Source: Candidatus Adiutrix sp.
GTDB taxonomy: Bacteria > Desulfobacterota > Desulfarculia > Adiutricales > Adiutricaceae
NCBI GenBank assembly: GCA_031283395.1
Contig: JAITBV010000087.1
Coordinates: 1 to 9,412 of the forward strand
Direction of reading: 5' to 3'
Length of the DNA: 9,412 nucleotides
The translations under genes were made by a program, and so were the position numbers. This document shows positions 1 through 5,913 of this stretch, piece after piece. Under the pieces are notes generated by a model that saw only the letters and a program-made list of their open reading frames with translations, did not search any database and had not been told where the DNA came from. Position 1 is the stretch's first letter. Each line of letters starts with the position of its first letter.

Positions 1-690
1 GCCGACCAGGTGGCGGCCAGGGACTTTGAGGACGAGCGATTTTTTGAGGGCTGTCTGCCCATTGAGGTCATGGCCCGGCGGGGGCCGCGCACCCTGATTT
101 TCGGTCCGATGAAGCCCGTCGGCCTGGAAGACCCCGCCACCGGACGCCGGCCTTATGCGGTGGTGCAGCTCCGACGGGAGAACCAGCCCGGCACCCTGTG
201 GAACCTGGTTGGCTTCCAGACCAGGCTGACCCGGCCGGCCCAGGAAAAAGTTTTGCGCCTCATCCCCGGCTTGGCCGGGGCCGAATTTGCCCGCTATGGA
301 GCCATCCATCGCAACACCTATCTGGACGCTCCCCGGGTCTTGGATGAGTTTCAGCGTTTCCGGGGAGATGGGCGTTTCTTCGTGGCCGGACAGATTTCAG
401 GAGTGGAAGGTTACGTGGAATCCGCGGCCTCCGGGCTCTGGGTCGGAGAAAACACGGCCCGGAGCGTCCGGGGCCGGCCGCTCTTATCGCCCCGCCCCAC
501 TTTTGCTCTGGGGGCCCTGATGGCCCATTTGCAAAGCTCGGTCCCTCGTTTTTCACCCACGAACATCAATTTCGGGCTTTTCGCCGCCCCGCCGCTGGGG
601 GGTCCGAAGAGCCAGCGTCAGGCCCGGCTTTTGGCCGCGGCCCGGCGGGAATTCGCTGCCTGGGCCGCGGAATACTGGGAAAGGTGGTAA
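1..690 (+). CDS. trmFO: TrmFO, FADH2/methylene-THF-dependent tRNA (uracil-54-C5)-methyltransferase, C-terminal part
   Basis: Cut by the window edge: 229 residues of a protein usually about 440 long, with the N-terminal FAD-binding region missing. TrmFO makes ribothymidine-54 in the tRNA T-loop, taking the one-carbon unit from methylenetetrahydrofolate and reducing power from FADH2. The visible part opens with the FEGCLP motif; its cysteine (residue 18 of the fragment) corresponds to the conserved catalytic-region cysteine studied in the Bacillus subtilis enzyme (C226). It is followed by the family hallmarks FGPMKPVGL, RPYAVVQLR and NLVGFQTRL. Near bases 386-415 is the GQISGVEGY segment that closes the FAD site, and then the PTNINFGLF motif. 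The reading frame is open to base 1, so the GTG at base 10 is internal and not the start. The stop is almost fused to the next gene, implying cotranscription. Identification is from motifs and is secure. Confidence 0.95.
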   Translation, partial: ADQVAARDFEDERFFEGCLPIEVMARRGPRTLIFGPMKPVGLEDPATGRRPYAVVQLRRENQPGTLWNLVGFQTRLTRPAQEKVLRLIPGLAGAEFARYGAIHRNTYLDAPRVLDEFQRFRGDGRFFVAGQISGVEGYVESAASGLWVGENTARSVRGRPLLSPRPTFALGALMAHLQSSVPRFSPTNINFGLFAAPPLGGPKSQRQARLLAAARREFAAWAAEYWERW

Positions 691-692
691 AA

Positions 693-1457
693 ATGATTAG
701 AAGTTTTATTTTCAAGGTGGCCATATGGTTGATGGCCGGGCTCATCTCTTTGGCCTGGCCGGCCGGAGCGGCCGCCAAGGCCCAGCCGAACAAGGTCCCG
801 CTGGGGGAAGTCACGGTGAGTCTGGCTGGACCGGCCGGCCTGGCCCGGGTGGATGGGCTCAAACCTCGGGCCGATGCCTATATTCGGGAAACGGCTCCAA
901 AACTGAAATTCCGGATCCTGGCCCTTTACGCCGAGGCCGGGGAATGGTCCCGTTTCGTGGAGGCCGCGGCCGGACGCCGGCCCGCGGCCGTGCCCCGCTT
1001 CGCCTTGGTGGGCACCACCACGGCCATGCCTGGAAAACATTATGATCAAATTAGTTTGCGCCGGGAATTGACCCGCTACGACAAATGGATCAGTCTGGCC
1101 GCCGGCAACCGGCCCCTGGCCGCGCTCCTGACCAGGCAGGGCAACCGCAAGCTGACGGAAATAATGGGCGTGGATATCGGTTTTCAATTCAAGGTGGACA
1201 AGTTCACCCGCAAGTTCGACCAGGGCAGCGATTCCCTTTCCCTGGGGGCCAGGGTGGCTTTTAATGTTTTCGGCCAGCCTTCCCAGGTCTTTCTGACAGT
1301 CACGGCCCAGGCGGTGGGCGATAAGATCGTCTTTCTGGCCTATTTTGAAAATGACGGCCAGGATATCCAAGGCATCCAGGAGCGGGCCAGGGCCTGGCGC
1401 CAGAATATGGCCCGGCTCAACGCCGACCAGTATAAACCCGGTCTTTCGCAGAAATAA
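693..1457 (+). CDS. Exported protein of unknown function
   Basis: 254 residues, not recognised as any named family. The N-terminus is a typical Sec signal: basic residues at 3 and 8, a hydrophobic core at about 9-22, and a likely signal peptidase I site after AKA (residue 30). The mature protein should therefore be periplasmic or extracytoplasmic. The remainder is mixed alpha/beta with no obvious transmembrane helix, cysteine pair or metal motif, and a strongly basic C-terminus. I chose the ATG at 693 over the GTG at 684 because the purine-rich GGGAAAGG just upstream is well placed for it and the signal peptide then begins correctly. It starts 2 bases after the trmFO stop, so the two are probably cotranscribed; no functional link to tRNA methylation is apparent. 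Codon and GGCC use match trmFO, consistent with a resident gene. Confidence 0.75.
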   Translation: MIRSFIFKVAIWLMAGLISLAWPAGAAAKAQPNKVPLGEVTVSLAGPAGLARVDGLKPRADAYIRETAPKLKFRILALYAEAGEWSRFVEAAAGRRPAAVPRFALVGTTTAMPGKHYDQISLRRELTRYDKWISLAAGNRPLAALLTRQGNRKLTEIMGVDIGFQFKVDKFTRKFDQGSDSLSLGARVAFNVFGQPSQVFLTVTAQAVGDKIVFLAYFENDGQDIQGIQERARAWRQNMARLNADQYKPGLSQK

Positions 1458-1462
1458 ATTGA

Positions 1463-1494
1463 AGAGTCATGAGGCCTTTCTACGGCTTGACTCT
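1463..1494. repeat. Inverted repeat overlapping the tRNA-Ser promoter
   Basis: AGAGTCA (1463-1469) is repeated perfectly in reverse complement as TGACTCT (1488-1494), with 18 bases between. The right arm overlaps the -35 box of the tRNA promoter. It lies 5 bases after the stop codon of the exported-protein gene, so it could be an RNA hairpin ending or protecting that transcript, although no T-run follows it directly, or a protein-binding site. Seen directly; function inferred. Confidence 0.45.
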
Positions 1495-1514
1495 AAGCGG
1501 ACCCCGGGTATAAT
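1487..1514 (+). promoter_or_regulatory. Sigma-70 promoter of the tRNA-Ser gene
   Basis: TTGACT (1487-1492) and a perfect TATAAT (1509-1514) are separated by 16 bases. Transcription would start near 1521, about 30 bases before the mature 5' end of the tRNA, leaving a short leader for RNase P. The near-consensus boxes fit a strongly expressed stable RNA gene. Confidence 0.8.
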
Positions 1515-1549
1515 TACTTTTTTAGGCTGCCTTATTTGCCGTTGAATCC

Positions 1550-1637
<88 letters not shown>

Positions 1638-1652
1638 TATCTTAATATTACT

Positions 1653-1985
1653 TTATTCGGATGCCGGGACGTCAAGGTGTACTTTTAGGGCACGGGGCAT
1701 TCCCGGCTTGGGGCCGGATAAAGCCATCCCCAGGCCGGAAAACATAAGCACCCCTATTATGGCCCAGGCGATTGTCCGCCCCCCGATTGTCTTCAACAGA
1801 GGCTTGGCGTTCAGGGCCAGGTGGACGAGACAGGCGACCGCAAAAACCAGGCTCCCCAACTCATGGCACATGACTATGGGCCGCGATTTAAGATGGAAAA
1901 GCAAAAAAAGGCCCGACAGCAAAGTAAGGCCGCCGGCCAAAGCCAACACCGGGTTGCAGAGTCTGCGGATAGATATCGCGGTCAT
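1653..1985 (-). CDS. Small three-helix membrane protein, DUF4405-like
   Basis: 110 residues with three hydrophobic segments at about 12-30, 42-58 and 70-89, so an inner-membrane protein. The middle helix carries the pattern HELGSLVFAVACLVHLALN, with histidines 41 and 55 about one helix length apart, plus H31 at the end of helix 1. This pattern resembles the DUF4405 and cytochrome b561-like small membrane proteins, in which spaced histidines may ligate haem. The assignment is by pattern only, and haem binding is an inference. The start is well supported: AAAAGGAG lies 5 bases upstream of the ATG. It is a single-gene unit, convergent with tRNA-Ser and divergent from ubiX. Its base composition is intermediate, and it does not clearly belong to the decarboxylase block. 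Confidence 0.7.
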   Translation of the reverse strand: MTAISIRRLCNPVLALAGGLTLLSGLFLLFHLKSRPIVMCHELGSLVFAVACLVHLALNAKPLLKTIGGRTIAWAIIGVLMFSGLGMALSGPKPGMPRALKVHLDVPASE

Positions 1986-2286
1986 GCCATCTCCTTTTGG
2001 CGGGGACGAGGCAGGACATTAGAGGCCGCCCCCACTCCAGAAAACATTCGCTGGTCGCCCGTCCACCAGGAGCCAGACGCTTCTTAATGACAAACTGCCT
2101 TACAAAGGCCGTGCCAAGTCGTCTTTTTTATAATTAGGTGGTTTTACAGATAAAAATTAGCTAAGGTCAGCCGGGCTTTAAAAATGCTTAAAAATTATCC
2201 AGAACCGTTGTGTAACTATTACTCAATTATGGTCAAGCCGGGTTGGCATTTCTTTGGCTGTGAAGCCGGAACAGGTTTCCATCCCT
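1986..2286. promoter_or_regulatory. Divergent intergenic region, AT-rich from about 2120 to 2235
   Basis: No gene is seen here. The half next to the DUF4405-like gene is GC-rich and holds its Shine-Dalgarno. The half towards ubiX is AT-rich: a TATAAT at 2129-2134 with no well-spaced -35; TAAAAATTA twice (2151-2159 and 2189-2197); a near-tandem GCTTTAAAAAT/GCTTAAAAATT (2175-2195); and a small palindrome GTAA-CTA-TTAC (2212-2222). Promoters for both divergent genes should be here, but I cannot assign -35/-10 pairs with confidence. Confidence 0.45.
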
Positions 2287-2865
2287 ATGAATAAACGTTT
2301 GGTGGTGGGGTTAAGCGGCGCCAGCGGCGCTCCCCTGAGCCTGGCCTTATTGGAGGGCCTGCGGTTTTTCCCGGAATGGGAGGTACACCTGGTGATCAGC
2401 CGGGCCGGGGAGAGGGTGTTGCGCGAGGAGACAGGGAAAACCCCGGAGGACCTCCGCCCCTTGGTGCATACCGTGCATGATTTGGACAATATCGGGGCCA
2501 GCATCGCCAGCGGAACTTTTGCGACGCAAGGCATGGTGGTATTGCCCTGTAGCATGAAGACCCTGGCCGGGATTTGCCACGGCTATGCGGACAATCTGCT
2601 TTTGCGCGCCGCGGATGTAACCTTGAAAGAGCGCCGCAAGTTGGTGCTGGTGGCGCGCGAAACGCCGCTTAGTCTGATCCATCTGCGTAATATGGCAAGC
2701 CTGGCGGAAATGGGGGTAGTCATCATGCCGCCGGTGCTGACCTATTACAACCAGCCCCAGAGCATAGAGGACATGGCCGGGCATTTGATCGGCAAGGTCA
2801 TGCTCGAGTTTGGTCTGGAGTTTAAAGGATTCCGACGCTGGCCGGGAAGCAAGGATTTGGGTTGA
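2287..2865 (+). CDS. ubiX: UbiX-family flavin prenyltransferase
   Basis: 192 residues, normal for the family. UbiX joins dimethylallyl phosphate to FMN to form prenylated FMN, the cofactor of UbiD decarboxylases; it acts in the cytoplasm as a homododecamer. The flavin-binding GLSGASGAP is at residues 8-16. The signature block runs from C88-S89-M90-K91 through residue 136 and contains K114, R124 and E125 (in RETP), matching K129, R139 and E140 of the Pseudomonas enzyme. Y154 fits its Y169. The position of its R185 is K170 here, a conservative change in a phosphate-contacting residue. I preferred the ATG at 2287, where family homology begins, over the upstream TTG at 2254; the ribosome site (GGAACAGG) is weak. 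It is the first gene of the decarboxylase module, 45 bases before the LpdD-like gene. Because UbiD and LpdD follow, it probably serves a dedicated decarboxylase rather than ubiquinone synthesis. Confidence 0.93.
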   Translation: MNKRLVVGLSGASGAPLSLALLEGLRFFPEWEVHLVISRAGERVLREETGKTPEDLRPLVHTVHDLDNIGASIASGTFATQGMVVLPCSMKTLAGICHGYADNLLLRAADVTLKERRKLVLVARETPLSLIHLRNMASLAEMGVVIMPPVLTYYNQPQSIEDMAGHLIGKVMLEFGLEFKGFRRWPGSKDLG

Positions 2866-2910
2866 TCCTTGGCCGCGGAGAATGGCCCCCACTCAATCAA
2901 AAGGAAAATA

Positions 2911-3285
2911 ATGTTCAGCGCAAGCGAAACATCCGGCCGAGTGAGCATAAATTTAGCCGCGATATTCATGGGAAATGACCTCAATATCAGCCTGTACGGT
3001 GGAGACACGCCCCACATCGGCGCTGTGGCTCTGGCCCAGCCGCGTCCCAGCCTGCAAGATGCGGAACAGAGCTCTTCCACTTGCTCGGTGCTGGCCATAA
3101 CCGGACACAAAGAGGATGAACTGGCGAGATCTCTGGCCCTGGACCTGTCAAAGAAGCTCGAAGTTAGGGTTTGCGTGGCTTGCGGCATCCATCTGGACAA
3201 GATCAGCCCGGATGAAATAGGGCTGGCGTTGGCGATGTGCGATCGCCTGGCCGCGCAATTACTGAAAGAAATCAAGGGTGGCTGA
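2911..3285 (+). CDS. lpdD: LpdD-like protein, putative prenylated-flavin chaperone / decarboxylase accessory subunit
   Basis: 124 residues, close to LpdD of the Lactobacillus plantarum gallate decarboxylase locus, a family now described as a prenyl-FMN chaperone. Motifs visible are GGDTPHIG (30-37), GHKED (65-69) and CGIHLDKIS (91-99). There is no signal peptide or membrane helix, so it is cytoplasmic. The start ATG at 2911 has a good AAGGA ribosome site 7-9 bases upstream; the open frame back to 2869 would require a TTG start with no ribosome site. It lies between ubiX and the UbiD-type gene, exactly where an accessory factor would be expected. Inferred role: passing or protecting prenyl-FMN made by UbiX during loading or oxidative maturation of UbiD. 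Family assignment comes from recalled motifs and context; the chaperone role is known only for relatives. Confidence 0.8.
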   Translation: MFSASETSGRVSINLAAIFMGNDLNISLYGGDTPHIGAVALAQPRPSLQDAEQSSSTCSVLAITGHKEDELARSLALDLSKKLEVRVCVACGIHLDKISPDEIGLALAMCDRLAAQLLKEIKGG

Positions 3286-3347
3286 AGCGGCCAAAGTGCT
3301 TCGGAGAGCAAACAGTAAAACCCGGCTGATGGTCATGGGAGCGAAGG

Positions 3348-3383
3348 GTCAACATTGACGGCAACGCATTGACATGATACAAT
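3348..3383 (+). promoter_or_regulatory. Promoter of the UbiD-transporter unit with an inverted repeat over the -35 box
   Basis: TTGACG (3355-3360) and TACAAT (3378-3383) are 17 bases apart, and the -10 is extended by TG at 3375-3376. The -35 box forms the right arm of the inverted repeat GTCAA-CA-TTGAC (3348-3359), a possible operator. A second TTGACA (3369-3374) lies between the boxes, repeating CATTGAC at a 14-base interval; with TATAGT (3395-3400) its spacing is 20, poor for a second promoter. The start would be near 3390, leaving a leader of about 100 bases. Confidence 0.65.
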
Positions 3384-3432
3384 GACAAGTTCTGTATAGT
3401 TTTGGACGCCCGGCTATAAATTGAGACCTGTC

Positions 3433-3479
3433 GGCGGCCGATGCCGCCAAGTCTGTTTTGAGCCGTTCTTAGCCAACGG
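3433..3479 (+). promoter_or_regulatory. Structured mRNA leader before the UbiD-family gene
   Basis: Two hairpins can be drawn in the leader. GGCGGC-CGAT-GCCGCC (3433-3448) is a 6-bp GC stem with a tetraloop, followed after 7 bases by TTTT (3455-3458), too weak to call a terminator. CCGTT (3463-3467) pairs with AACGG (3475-3479), and the GG of that arm is the only Shine-Dalgarno-like element (CGGA) before the ATG at 3488. The second hairpin could limit ribosome access. Structures are seen by eye; regulation is inferred. Confidence 0.4.
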
Positions 3480-3487
3480 AAAAAACG

Positions 3488-4810
3488 ATGCGCAACTACA
3501 TGAACAAGTTAAAGGCGCGCGGTGAACTGTTGGAAGTGCATCGCCCCGTCGATCCCAGACACGAACTGGCTGCCGTGACGGATGCCGCGCATAAGCACTG
3601 GGGTAGACCCATTCTCTTTCATAATGTTGTCGGCACGAAGATTCCAGTGCTCACCAACCTTTACGGATCGCGCCGACGCCTGGCCGAAATCATCGGTATA
3701 GAGGCCGACAGTTTCTGCAGGCAGTGGTGCAAACTGGCCGCCGTCGCCGATGAGAAAGAAATGGTGAGCGCCGTTCCGGTTTTGAACAACATTGAATACT
3801 TCGAATGCAAGCTGAGCGATTTACCGCTAATTACCTATTCGGAGCGTGACGGCGCGCCTTATTTCACTTCGGCGATGTTCCTGGCGAAGGAGCCGGATAC
3901 CGGCGTAAATAACCTGTCGTTTCATCGTTCGATGTTCGTCAGCGACCAGGAACTGCGTTGCCGGCTTGCGCCGCGTCATCACCTGACGATGTATCACGAG
4001 AAAGCGGAAAGCCGCGGCCAATATCTCGAAGCCGCAATGCTGATCGGGCCGCCACCGGCCATGTTTCTTACCGCGGCCGCGCCGCTTGCCTATGAGGCGG
4101 ATGAGGTCGATCTTGCCGCCAAGCTTCAGGGCGAGCCTATTCCGATGCGAGGCTGCCGGCATATTGACCTGATGGTGCCGGAGACGACCGAGATCGTTAT
4201 AGAGGGGCGCTTCATTCCCAACGAAAGGCGCGATGAAGGGCCATTCGGCGAATTCATGGGTTATTACACGCCGGTCGAGAAGAACGCCGTTTTTGAAGTA
4301 CTCGGCATCACCTGTCGCCAGGACGCGGTTTTCCATTCGGTCCTATGCGGTTCGTCCGAAGAGGTGCTGACTCTGGAGCTTTCAGTCGCGGCAAATATCT
4401 ACCAGCGCATCAGCGCGGTGCTCCCGGGCATCATCGACGTGACCTGCCTGCCGTTCGTCACGAACGTGGTGGTGAAGATCAAACAGCATTACGAAGGCCA
4501 CGGCCGGCAGGTGCTGCTGGCGGTCTTCGGCGCGGAACCGACCTGGGCGCGCAACTGTACCGTGGTCGACGAGGACGTGGACATCAACAAGCTCGACGAT
4601 GTGACCTGGGCGGTGTTGACGCGCTCACGGCCCGACCGGGACATCATTATTATTCCGGAAACGCCGTCCTTCTATCGTGATCCGCACAAGGAACACTGGG
4701 GGCGCGTGGGCATCGACGCGACAGTGCCGTTCGCGCGGCGTCGCGAGTACGAACGTAAACGCATCCCCGGCGCTGACACCGTCGAGCTTGCCAACTATTT
4801 TGGTCAATGA
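3488..4810 (+). CDS. UbiD-family prenyl-FMN-dependent (de)carboxylase
   Basis: 440 residues, slightly short for UbiD proteins, which are usually 440-500. Cytoplasmic and without a signal. These enzymes reversibly decarboxylate aromatic, heteroaromatic or alpha,beta-unsaturated acids using prenylated FMN. Counting against Aspergillus Fdc1, the key residues are all present at the right spacing: metal ligands N142, H165 and E206 (for N168, H191, E233), and the catalytic E-R-E set R147, E250 and E255 (for R173, E277, E282), the last two within DEGPFGEFMGYY. The enzyme should therefore be active. The substrate cannot be read from sequence. UbiX and LpdD-like genes upstream supply cofactor functions; the importer downstream begins 24 bases after the stop. 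This resembles the B/C/D hydroxybenzoate and gallate decarboxylase systems more than a ubiquinone gene. Codon use is richer in GCG, CGC and CGT and poorer in GGCC than the flanks. Confidence 0.93.
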   Translation: MRNYMNKLKARGELLEVHRPVDPRHELAAVTDAAHKHWGRPILFHNVVGTKIPVLTNLYGSRRRLAEIIGIEADSFCRQWCKLAAVADEKEMVSAVPVLNNIEYFECKLSDLPLITYSERDGAPYFTSAMFLAKEPDTGVNNLSFHRSMFVSDQELRCRLAPRHHLTMYHEKAESRGQYLEAAMLIGPPPAMFLTAAAPLAYEADEVDLAAKLQGEPIPMRGCRHIDLMVPETTEIVIEGRFIPNERRDEGPFGEFMGYYTPVEKNAVFEVLGITCRQDAVFHSVLCGSSEEVLTLELSVAANIYQRISAVLPGIIDVTCLPFVTNVVVKIKQHYEGHGRQVLLAVFGAEPTWARNCTVVDEDVDINKLDDVTWAVLTRSRPDRDIIIIPETPSFYRDPHKEHWGRVGIDATVPFARRREYERKRIPGADTVELANYFGQ

Positions 4811-4834
4811 GGCCAAAACTGACAGGAAAGAAAA

Positions 4835-5818
4835 ATGAAACGTCTAGTTTGCTTTATCGCCGCTCTCACTTTGGCGCTTGTCGGCGGCCTTCCGCTCGTT
4901 TCAAACGCCCAGGTGCTGAAGAAAATCACTTTTCTGACGAACTATGTGTATAACGGCCGTCATGCGCCGTTTTTCGTCGGGCTCGAAAAAGGATTTTTCA
5001 AGGAGGCCGGTTTCGATATAGATATCAAGCCGGCGACCGGCAGCGGATTTGTAATCACGGCGATCGATGGCGGCCAGGCCGACTACGGCATGGCCGACAT
5101 CAGCTCGGTGGTGCAGGGCGTGGCCAAAGGCGCCAAGGTGAAAGCCTTCATGGTCTATACCGACATCACGACTAACGGTTTGGCCGCCCTTTCGCCCTAT
5201 CCGACGGCTCAATCCGTTGTCGGCAAAAAGATAGCGGCCGGCCAGACCGACAGCGTGCGCGTGATCTTACCGATCATCTTTGATTTGCAGGGTCTTGATG
5301 CCTTGAAAATAGACTGGCAGGCCGCAGACCCAAGCGTCTACATCTCACTTTTGATGAATGACCGCGTTGATCTCTATACCGCCAGTTCCGACAGCGATGT
5401 TCCGGCCTTGAGGAAGATTGCGGAACCGCAGGGCAAGACCGTGTATTTTTCCTCGTTTGCCGAGTGGGGCTATGACATCTTCGGCTACGTACTCCTTGGC
5501 GCCGCGGATGCGCTGGCGAAAGACCCTGGTGAAGCCGGACGCTTTGCCGAGGCGACCAAAAAGGCCGTCGAGTATTCGATCGCGAACCCCGATGAAGCCG
5601 CACAGATCATGGTCAAACACAACCCAACGATGGATATCGAGCTGGTGAAAACGCAATGGTCGGGCACGATCCAGTCGATCCAGACGCCTTATGTGGCGAA
5701 GAACGGATACGGCGTGGCTATAAAAGACCGGATCGAACGCTCGATCGCGCTCACCCAAAAAGCGCTCAAGCTTGATGGTCAGGTTAAGCCCGATGATCTT
5801 TACCTGACGCTGGAGTAA
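4835..5818 (+). CDS. ABC transporter periplasmic binding protein, NMT1/THI5-like (SsuA/ThiY type)
   Basis: 327 residues. A Sec signal peptide is clear: K2-R3, a hydrophobic core and a likely cleavage after SNA (residue 25). There is no lipobox cysteine, so the protein is freely periplasmic. The mature part begins with the family pattern ITFLTNYVYNGRHAPFFVGLEKGFF, then an EAGFDIDI strand and GSGFVITAIDGGQADYG with the adjacent MADISSVV, the usual ligand-cleft segment of NMT1/THI5 proteins. The family binds sulfonates, taurine, aromatic acids, thiamine-pyrimidine precursors or riboflavin, so the ligand stays open. AGGAAAG sits just before the ATG. It follows the UbiD-type gene by 24 bases and precedes its ATPase and permease, making the importer complete. 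Best guess: it captures the acid handled by the decarboxylase. Confidence 0.9.
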   Translation: MKRLVCFIAALTLALVGGLPLVSNAQVLKKITFLTNYVYNGRHAPFFVGLEKGFFKEAGFDIDIKPATGSGFVITAIDGGQADYGMADISSVVQGVAKGAKVKAFMVYTDITTNGLAALSPYPTAQSVVGKKIAAGQTDSVRVILPIIFDLQGLDALKIDWQAADPSVYISLLMNDRVDLYTASSDSDVPALRKIAEPQGKTVYFSSFAEWGYDIFGYVLLGAADALAKDPGEAGRFAEATKKAVEYSIANPDEAAQIMVKHNPTMDIELVKTQWSGTIQSIQTPYVAKNGYGVAIKDRIERSIALTQKALKLDGQVKPDDLYLTLE

Positions 5819-5854
5819 AGCGGCGAGGCGGATAAGGGCCGACAGGAGGCGAGG

Positions 5855-5911
5855 GTGGGGCGTGCGGTGGTTTGTGTTTCCTGTTTGCGGGATCGCGCCA
5901 ACAGGACATAG
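5855..5911 (+). CDS. Possible 18-codon leader ORF before the ATPase gene
   Basis: A GTG at 5855 follows a perfect AGGAGG (5844-5849) at 5-base spacing and opens an 18-codon frame (GRAVVCVSCLRDRANRT after the initiator) that ends in TAG at 5909-5911, two bases before the ATPase ATG. It spans a stem CCTGTT (5880-5885)/AACAGG (5900-5905) whose right arm contains the ATPase ribosome site. A ribosome translating this frame would open the stem, so it may couple ATPase synthesis to upstream translation. It may equally be chance; no homology is recognised. Confidence 0.3.
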   Translation: MGRAVVCVSCLRDRANRT

Positions 5912-5913
5912 CT

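Noticed and set aside
618..1370. 250-codon open frame on the - strand opposite the exported-protein gene
   Set aside because: Its composition is that of a GC-rich shadow frame, it has no ribosome site or recognisable motif, and the + strand frame has a signal peptide and a placed start.
1708..2022. 104-codon + strand frame over the DUF4405-like gene
   Set aside because: The - strand frame has three membrane helices, spaced histidines and a strong Shine-Dalgarno; the + strand product is low-complexity basic with no support.
2254..2286. TTG start extending UbiX by 11 residues
   Set aside because: The extra residues do not look like the family N-terminus, and the ATG at 2287 begins exactly before the conserved first beta strand.
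3369..3400. Second promoter TTGACA/TATAGT
   Set aside because: The boxes are good individually, but the spacing of 20 bases is poor for sigma-70, and the TTGACG/TACAAT pair fits better.
3400..3487. FMN riboswitch or other known riboswitch in the UbiD leader
   Set aside because: The leader is too short and lacks the conserved multi-helix core of the FMN element; only two simple hairpins are visible.
3827..4336. 169-codon - strand frame inside the UbiD-family gene
   Set aside because: It lies entirely opposite well-conserved UbiD catalytic residues and shows no family features of its own.
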